A stretch of 11,656 nt of DNA. It comes from Zoogloeaceae bacterium. GTDB lineage: Bacteria; Pseudomonadota; Gammaproteobacteria; Burkholderiales; Rhodocyclaceae. The translations under genes and the position numbers were made by a program. Position 1 is the stretch's first letter. Every line of letters begins with the position of its first letter. Below, piece by piece: positions 7,135 through 11,656 of this stretch. The notes beneath the pieces were generated by a model, which was given only the letters and a program-made list of their open reading frames with translations, made no database searches and had not been told where the DNA came from. Location: NCBI GenBank assembly GCA_031267345.1, contig JAIRZG010000191.1, positions 1 to 11,656 on the forward strand, read 5' to 3'.

Positions 7135-9189
7135 ATGTCTTCCGGTTTAATCCTGGCGCTGATCTGCGCGCTTGTCGCAGTGCTCTACGGCGCGATTTCC
7201 AGTAAATGGATTTTGTCCCTGCCCGCAGGCAACGAGCGTATGCAGGAAATCGCCCGCGCCATTCAACAGGGCGCTTCCGCCTACCTGAACAAGCAGTATT
7301 CCACCATTGCCGCCGTGGGCGTGGTGTTGTTCCTGCTTCTGGGCTTCGCCCTGAACTGGCTGACCGCCATCGGGTTTCTGGTCGGCGCGTTACTCTCCGG
7401 CGCGACCGGCTATATCGGCATGAATGTTTCCGTGCGCGCCAACGTGCGTACCGCCGAAGCCGCCCGCCAAGGTCTGGCTGCCGCGCTTGCCGTGGCGTTT
7501 CGCGGTGGCGCCATCACCGGTATGCTGGTCGTCGGTCTGGGGCTGCTGGGCGTTGCCGGGTACTACGCGATCCTGAAATATCTCGCGCCAGAAGCAGAAA
7601 TTCATCAGCTGGTCGAACCGCTGGTCGGCCTGGCGTTCGGCGGCTCGCTGATTTCCATCTTCGCCCGTCTGGGCGGCGGCATCTTCACCAAGGGCGCGGA
7701 CGTGGGCGCCGACCTCGTGGGCAAGGTGGAAGCCGGCATTCCCGAAGACGACCCGCGCAATCCGGCGGTGATTGCCGATAACGTCGGCGATAACGTGGGC
7801 GACTGCGCCGGTATGGCGGCTGACCTCTTTGAAACTTACGCCGTCACCGTAGTGGCGACGATGGTGCTGGGCGCGCTGATGCTGAAAGCCACGCCCGGCG
7901 CGAGCGACGCTTTAGTGGTTTACCCGCTGGTCTTGGGCGGCGTTTCCATCATCGCTTCCGTTATCGGCTGCTTCTTCGTCAAAGCCTTTGAAGGCGGCAA
8001 GATCATGAACGCCCTCTATCGCGGCCTCGCCGTCGCCGGTGTGCTCGCCATCGTCGCTTTTTATCCAGTCACCAACTGGATGTTGGGCGCGGGCATTGAA
8101 ACGCCGAACGGGCTGATTACTTCCGGTTCCATTTTCGGCTCCGCCGTCGTCGGTCTGGTCTTGACCGCCCTGCTGGTCTGGATTACCGAGTATTACACCG
8201 GCGCCGAATACGCGCCGGTGCAGCATGTCGCCGCCGCCTCGCAAACCGGACACGCCACCAACATCATCGCCGGTCTGGGCGTTTCCATGAAAGCCACGGC
8301 AGGGCCGGTGCTAGCGGTCAGCGCCGCCATCGGCGTTGCCTACACGCTGGCAGGTCTGTACGGCATCGCCATCGCCGCCACCGCCATGCTCTCCATGACC
8401 GGCATCGTCGTTGCGCTGGATGCCTACGGCCCCATCACCGACAACGCCGGTGGTATCGCCGAAATGGCGGAATTGCCGGATTCCGTGCGCGCCGTGACCG
8501 ACCCGCTGGACGCCGTGGGCAACACCACCAAAGCCGTCACCAAAGGCTACGCCATCGGTTCCGCCGGTCTTGCCGCGCTGGTGCTGTTCGCTGACTACAC
8601 GCACGCGCTGGAAAGCGCCAGCGGTCAGGTGTTCAGCTTCGATCTCTCCAACCACATGGTCATCATCGGTCTGTTCATCGGCGGGCTGGTTCCCTACCTG
8701 TTCGCCGCGATGGCGATGGAAGCTGTCGGTCGCGCCGCCGGTTCCGTGGTGGAAGAAGTGCGCCGCCAGTTCCGCGAAGTCAAAGGCATCATGGAAGGCG
8801 CCGCCAAGCCCGATTATTCCCGCGCTGTGGGAATGCTCACCCAAGCGGCCATCAAGGAAATGATTGTGCCTTCGCTATTGCCCGTACTGGTGCCGATCAT
8901 CGTCGGTCTGCTGCTCGGCCCCATTGCTTTGGGTGGTGTGCTGGTCGGCGCGATTGTGACGGGGTTGTTCGTCGCCATTTCCATGACCACCGGCGGCGGC
9001 GCCTGGGATAACGCCAAGAAATACATCGAAGACGGTCACTTCGGCGGCAAAGGCTCCGACGCCCACAAAGCCGCCGTCACCGGCGACACCGTAGGCGATC
9101 CCTACAAAGACACCGCCGGTCCTGCGGTCAATCCGCTGATCAAGATCATCAACATTGTTGCCCTGTTGATTGTGCCGCTGATGCTGTAA
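7135..9189 (+). CDS. hppA: Membrane proton-translocating pyrophosphatase, K+-independent type
   Basis: The inner-membrane enzyme hydrolyses PPi to two phosphates and uses the energy to move protons out of the cytoplasm. The 684-residue protein has about 14-16 hydrophobic segments and the family motifs: DVGADLVGKVE (189-199), then EDDPRNPAVIADNVGDNVGD, which holds the acidic Mg-PPi ligands, VALDAYGPITDNAGGIAEM, and near the C-terminus GGAWDNAKKYIE and GDTVGDPYKDTAGPA. GNTTKA (462-467) has Lys at the position that is Ala in K+-dependent enzymes, so it should be K+-independent; known Na+-pumping members need K+, so H+ pumping is expected. The ATG is preceded by GAGGAG about 10 nt upstream. It is last in the adk-pfp-hppA cluster and closed by a strong terminator. 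Confidence 0.97.
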   Translation: MSSGLILALICALVAVLYGAISSKWILSLPAGNERMQEIARAIQQGASAYLNKQYSTIAAVGVVLFLLLGFALNWLTAIGFLVGALLSGATGYIGMNVSVRANVRTAEAARQGLAAALAVAFRGGAITGMLVVGLGLLGVAGYYAILKYLAPEAEIHQLVEPLVGLAFGGSLISIFARLGGGIFTKGADVGADLVGKVEAGIPEDDPRNPAVIADNVGDNVGDCAGMAADLFETYAVTVVATMVLGALMLKATPGASDALVVYPLVLGGVSIIASVIGCFFVKAFEGGKIMNALYRGLAVAGVLAIVAFYPVTNWMLGAGIETPNGLITSGSIFGSAVVGLVLTALLVWITEYYTGAEYAPVQHVAAASQTGHATNIIAGLGVSMKATAGPVLAVSAAIGVAYTLAGLYGIAIAATAMLSMTGIVVALDAYGPITDNAGGIAEMAELPDSVRAVTDPLDAVGNTTKAVTKGYAIGSAGLAALVLFADYTHALESASGQVFSFDLSNHMVIIGLFIGGLVPYLFAAMAMEAVGRAAGSVVEEVRRQFREVKGIMEGAAKPDYSRAVGMLTQAAIKEMIVPSLLPVLVPIIVGLLLGPIALGGVLVGAIVTGLFVAISMTTGGGAWDNAKKYIEDGHFGGKGSDAHKAAVTGDTVGDPYKDTAGPAVNPLIKIINIVALLIVPLML

Positions 9190-9207
9190 GGAAGAAAAGG
9201 TGGATTG

Positions 9208-9241
9208 AAAAGGGGCGGCGTCGTGAGGCGCCGCCCCTTTT
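9208..9241 (+). terminator. Strong intrinsic terminator after hppA
   Basis: A perfect 13-bp stem, AAAAGGGGCGGCG (9208-9220) with CGCCGCCCCTTTT (9229-9241), encloses the 8-nt loop TCGTGAGG. The A-tract/T-tract flanks make it functional in principle on both strands, so it could also stop transcription arriving from lplT. Confidence 0.9.
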
Positions 9242-9289
9242 CGCAAAATCAGTCAATCTTTTTGAATCTGCCAAGTCTCAGGAGAAATT

Positions 9290-9364
9290 ATGGACACGTG
9301 GATGAGTTTGATTGCAGGTTTAATCGGGGCGTTTGCTGTACGCTGGGACGCGATGCAAAGCTGA
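9290..9364 (+). CDS. Possible 24-residue hydrophobic peptide
   Basis: Not recognised. The frame reads MDTWMSLIAGLIGAFAVRWD and ends AMQS. Residues 4-18 are hydrophobic and followed by Arg, enough for a short membrane segment. AGGAG (9280-9284) sits 5 nt before the ATG, a well-placed ribosome site, and this is the main support. The frame lies just after the hppA terminator, so it would need its own promoter; none is convincing in the 48 nt between. It ends 11 nt from the lplT stop on the other strand. It may be a chance frame. Confidence 0.35.
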   Translation: MDTWMSLIAGLIGAFAVRWDAMQS

Positions 9365-9375
9365 ACCTGCCGCCC

Positions 9376-10755
9376 TCAGTCTTCTGATCGTTTCAATCTT
9401 CTGATCGCCCGCAGTACGAATTCCGGCACAAGGCTGAAAATATAGAGGGCGACCAGCGCGTTCACGCTGGCGGTAATGGCGAACAGGGTGGCGAAGCTGT
9501 AGCCGCGCTTTAACAGGAGCGCGGCAAAGAGCGCGCCGATGACCATGAACAGCGAATTCAGGATGTTGTTGGCGGCGATGACGCGGGCGCGACAGGCGAC
9601 ATCGCTGCGCTGCTGCACCAGCGCGTACAGCGGCACGCAATAAATGCCGCCACACGCGCCCAGGAGCAGCAGGTCGACGAGCAGCCGCCAGGTATTGGGG
9701 CGGGCGATTAGTTCGATCAGGGGGAGCGGGGCGACAGCGGCAGCCGCGACGGGCGAGGCCCAGGCGAGATCGAGGCCGAAGAGGGTCAAGCCGAGCGCGC
9801 CGAAGGGGACAAGGCCGGGTTCCAGTTGGTGTCGGGAAAGTTTTTCGCACAGGAGCGAACCACCGCCGATGCCGACGGAAAATACCGCCAGCAGCAGCGC
9901 CACCATGCCGCTGTCGCCCGCCAGCACATTTTTGGTATAGACGGGAAATTGCGCCAGAAAAATGGAGCCATAGAGCCAGAACCAGGAAATGCCGAGGATG
10001 GAGAGAAAAACGGAGCGGTTTACACGCGCGAACTGGATGCAACGCCAGGTTTCGCTGAAAAGGTTGAGCCGGATGACGAGTTCCGGCGCGGGCGCGGGGG
10101 CGGGCGGAATGCGGCAACTGGCGAGGTAGCCTGTCAGCGCGACGATAAAACTCACGCCGCTGATCCAGGCCGTGCCGCCGCTGGGCAAGCCCGCGAGCAG
10201 GCTGCCGATCAATGTGCCGAGCAGGATGGAGATAAAGGTTCCTGCTTCCACCAGCGCGTTGCCGCCGACCAGTTCGTCCGCTTTGAGATGCTGCGGCAGG
10301 ATGGCGTATTTCAACGGGCCGAAAAAGGTGGATTGCAGACCGAGCAAAAAGAGGGCGGTCAACAGGAGGGTCAGGTTTTCCAGAAAAAAGCCCAGCGCCG
10401 CAATCAGGATGATGACGATTTCCAGAATCTTGGTCAGGCGGGCAAGCCAGGCTTTGTCATATTTGTCGGCAAGATTTCCGGCGGTGGCGGAAAACAGGAA
10501 AAAGGGCAGGATAAACAGCGCCGTCGCAAGATTGGTCAGCACCTCCGCCCGCATACTCGTCCAGGCCGCCGCGTGGAAGGCCAGCAGGACGATCAGCGCG
10601 TTTTTGAAAATGTTGTCATTGAATGCGCCGCAGAACTGGGTGACGAACAGGGGGCCGAAACGGCGTTCGCGCAACAGGCGAAACTGGGAATGCCGACCTC
10701 CTGCTTGCGCCGCATGAGGGGCGGTTGCGCTTATGTCATTATCAGGTGGGTTCAT
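9376..10755 (-). CDS. lplT: MFS transporter, lysophospholipid transporter LplT family
   Basis: LplT flips lysophospholipids such as lyso-PE across the inner membrane so that they can be re-acylated. The 459-residue protein has about 12 hydrophobic helices. The family hallmarks are FVTQFCGAFNDNIFKNAL near the N-terminus, the loop NLADKYDK, QSTFFGPLKYAILPQHL and ELVGGNALVEAGTFISILLG. In many bacteria the transporter is fused or adjacent to the acyltransferase Aas; no acyltransferase is seen in this window, and upstream of the gene there is only a gap with a repeat. The ATG at 10755 has no clear ribosome site, so the true start could lie a little inside the hydrophilic first 25 residues. The substrate is inferred from the family; other MFS exporters share parts of these motifs. 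Confidence 0.85.
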   Translation of the reverse strand: MNPPDNDISATAPHAAQAGGRHSQFRLLRERRFGPLFVTQFCGAFNDNIFKNALIVLLAFHAAAWTSMRAEVLTNLATALFILPFFLFSATAGNLADKYDKAWLARLTKILEIVIILIAALGFFLENLTLLLTALFLLGLQSTFFGPLKYAILPQHLKADELVGGNALVEAGTFISILLGTLIGSLLAGLPSGGTAWISGVSFIVALTGYLASCRIPPAPAPAPELVIRLNLFSETWRCIQFARVNRSVFLSILGISWFWLYGSIFLAQFPVYTKNVLAGDSGMVALLLAVFSVGIGGGSLLCEKLSRHQLEPGLVPFGALGLTLFGLDLAWASPVAAAAVAPLPLIELIARPNTWRLLVDLLLLGACGGIYCVPLYALVQQRSDVACRARVIAANNILNSLFMVIGALFAALLLKRGYSFATLFAITASVNALVALYIFSLVPEFVLRAIRRLKRSED

Positions 10756-10904
10756 GGGTTGAGGGCTTGAATCGGCGGTGGAAGTTTAACGCAGGTTGCG
10801 CTGCAAAAGTCCGATAATCCGGCGAGAAGAAAATGTTGTGGCGCCTGTTTTATCCTGACCAATCCGCATTGGATGAATCGTCAAGCTGGAGTAAACGTGA
10901 AGCG

Positions 10905-10952
10905 GTCGCGCTGCATCGATCCGCCAGTTGCAAGCGCGCGGCGGCAAGGCCG
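10905..10952. repeat. 48-nt imperfect direct repeat, copy A
   Basis: Copy A matches copy B (11609-11656) without gaps at 38 of 48 positions, with the first 9 and last 16 bases identical (last 16: CGCGGCGGCAAGGCCG). It lies in the 292-nt gap between lplT and the secreted-protein gene. That gap otherwise holds no gene that I can support and no clear terminator or lplT promoter. Confidence 0.6.
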
Positions 10953-11047
10953 TTGCAAATCAGGCGTCAGCGGCAAAAACGCCGGAGAGGATAATCGGCA
11001 AAATGGGGAAACGAATTACGTCCCGCGTGTCGACTCCACTGGATTAT

Positions 11048-11566
11048 TCATTTTATCGCCTCCCTGGCCAGCATATCCCGGATTGTCTTTGCTTCGGCGC
11101 TTGAGGTCCCAAGTATGAAGGGCGGGGCGCAAGGCGCCTGCAATACCGTCAGCGATTCTGGCTCCGGAGAAGGCAGAACCGTCGCGCTTGGGCCGCGAAG
11201 CGGGGGCATTTGGGAGTCTGGCTCGCGCAATCCAATCAGGTACGGCCCCTCTTCCATCGTCTCAGGCTCGCCGAATGTGGAGTTATCCCAGGTTACAGAA
11301 ATGATGCGAGGCGGCTGTCCAGCCAGAACTTCGTCCACCAACACGGTAAAGTGCGCGTAGTCGCTCAAGAAACTCTTTTCCTTCCGTTCTTTCCTGACCG
11401 CCTGATCCAGCACGATTTCGTACTCCACGATTCTGCCGATGACGACGACACTCGCGTATTTGATGTCGTCGAGGTTGAGGTCGACTGTCATCTTGCAAGC
11501 GCTCGCAGGCTTCGCAAGCAACAGGATGGACAGGCTCATCACCATCGCGCACAGGAAGTTTCGCAT
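11048..11566 (-). CDS. Small secreted protein of unknown function, possibly NTR/TIMP-like
   Basis: I do not recognise a named family. The 172-residue product starts MRNFLCAMVMSLSILLLAKP and has a clear signal peptide with a likely cleavage after ASA, leaving Cys as the first mature residue. The box ASAC is a poor lipobox because Leu is missing at -3, so a periplasmic or secreted protein is more likely than a lipoprotein. The mature part shows ASVVVIGRIVEYEIV, then AHFTVLVDEVLAGQPPRIISV and EGPYLIGL. This order (new-Cys start, 'V-G-R' strand, 'F-V-x-E-V-L-x-G' strand, 'Y-L' strand) recalls bacterial netrin/TIMP-like OB-fold proteins, but that is a pattern impression. A Pro-rich segment and a Cys (APCAPP) follow. 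The start at 11566 is chosen over the longer frame because GGAG sits 9 nt upstream and it begins the signal peptide. Confidence 0.75.
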   Translation of the reverse strand: MRNFLCAMVMSLSILLLAKPASACKMTVDLNLDDIKYASVVVIGRIVEYEIVLDQAVRKERKEKSFLSDYAHFTVLVDEVLAGQPPRIISVTWDNSTFGEPETMEEGPYLIGLREPDSQMPPLRGPSATVLPSPEPESLTVLQAPCAPPFILGTSSAEAKTIRDMLAREAIK

Positions 11567-11608
11567 AGGGCTGTCTCCTTCGTAAAAGTCCAGGCAAGCG
11601 CGGGGTGG

Positions 11609-11656
11609 GTCGCGCTGTATCGACCTGTCGATTATAACCACGCGGCGGCAAGGCCG
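11609..11656. repeat. 48-nt imperfect direct repeat, copy B (cut by the window edge)
   Basis: Same orientation as copy A, with starts 704 nt apart. The match runs right to the last base, so the repeat may extend further right. Copy B lies 43 nt upstream of the start of the secreted-protein gene and contains its candidate -10 box. Confidence 0.6.
11631..11636 (-). promoter_or_regulatory. -10 box for the secreted-protein gene
   Basis: On the minus strand this is a perfect TATAAT, about 65 nt before the ATG at 11566. A -35 at 17-nt spacing would fall at the window edge and cannot be read. The box lies inside repeat copy B; the aligned bases of copy A read TGCAAC, so the box is not shared. Confidence 0.45.

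Noticed and set aside
9826..10770. 314-residue plus-strand open frame
   Set aside because: It is antisense to the LplT-family transporter and rich in Gln/Gly/Arg, as expected for a mirror of membrane helices.
10873..11118. 81-residue open frame across repeat copy A
   Set aside because: It has no ribosome site, an Arg-rich composition, overlaps the 3' end of the secreted-protein gene and covers a repeat.
1..11656. CRISPR array, rRNA or phage genes
   Set aside because: No regularly spaced repeats, rRNA-like sequence or phage-type genes were seen on either strand.

Overview
The window looks like a chromosomal segment from a GC-rich Gram-negative bacterium, most likely a betaproteobacterium of Rhodocyclales type. 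The reasons are the TonB-dependent outer-membrane receptor, the Gram-negative form of adenylate kinase, the lytic transglycosylase MltF, an LplT-type lysophospholipid transporter, and an adk-pfp-hppA cluster of the kind seen in Rhodocyclales, nitrosomonads and methylotrophs. The taxonomic call is inference from gene content; no 16S rRNA is present.

Left region (1-3261, plus strand): the window opens inside the 5' end of an IS5-like insertion sequence, whose transposase runs off the left edge. The IS abuts, in mid-frame, the C-terminal beta-barrel of a TonB-dependent receptor, so the receptor gene appears split and lacks signal peptide and plug here. It is followed by a 428-residue protein that looks like a beta-propeller, lacks a signal peptide and has no recognised function. 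Together they may be a receptor plus ligand-binding partner unit that the IS has inactivated or decoupled.

Middle region (3299-9241): mltF lies on the minus strand and ends tail-to-tail with the propeller gene. A tRNA-Ser(CGA) gene diverges from it, so closely that mltF has no ordinary start codon outside the tRNA. Next is a plus-strand cluster: adk (good sigma70 promoter), pfp (PPi-dependent phosphofructokinase, 5 nt downstream) and hppA (membrane H+-pyrophosphatase, after a 133-nt leader with a hairpin), closed by a strong intrinsic terminator. The three genes link adenylate balance, PPi-driven glycolysis/gluconeogenesis and PPi-coupled proton pumping.

Right region (9242-11656): a possible 24-residue membrane peptide gene follows the hppA terminator, then lplT on the minus strand. 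Beyond it is a 292-nt gap and a minus-strand gene for a small secreted protein of unknown function. Two copies of a 48-nt imperfect direct repeat lie on either side of that last gene, one ending exactly at the window edge.
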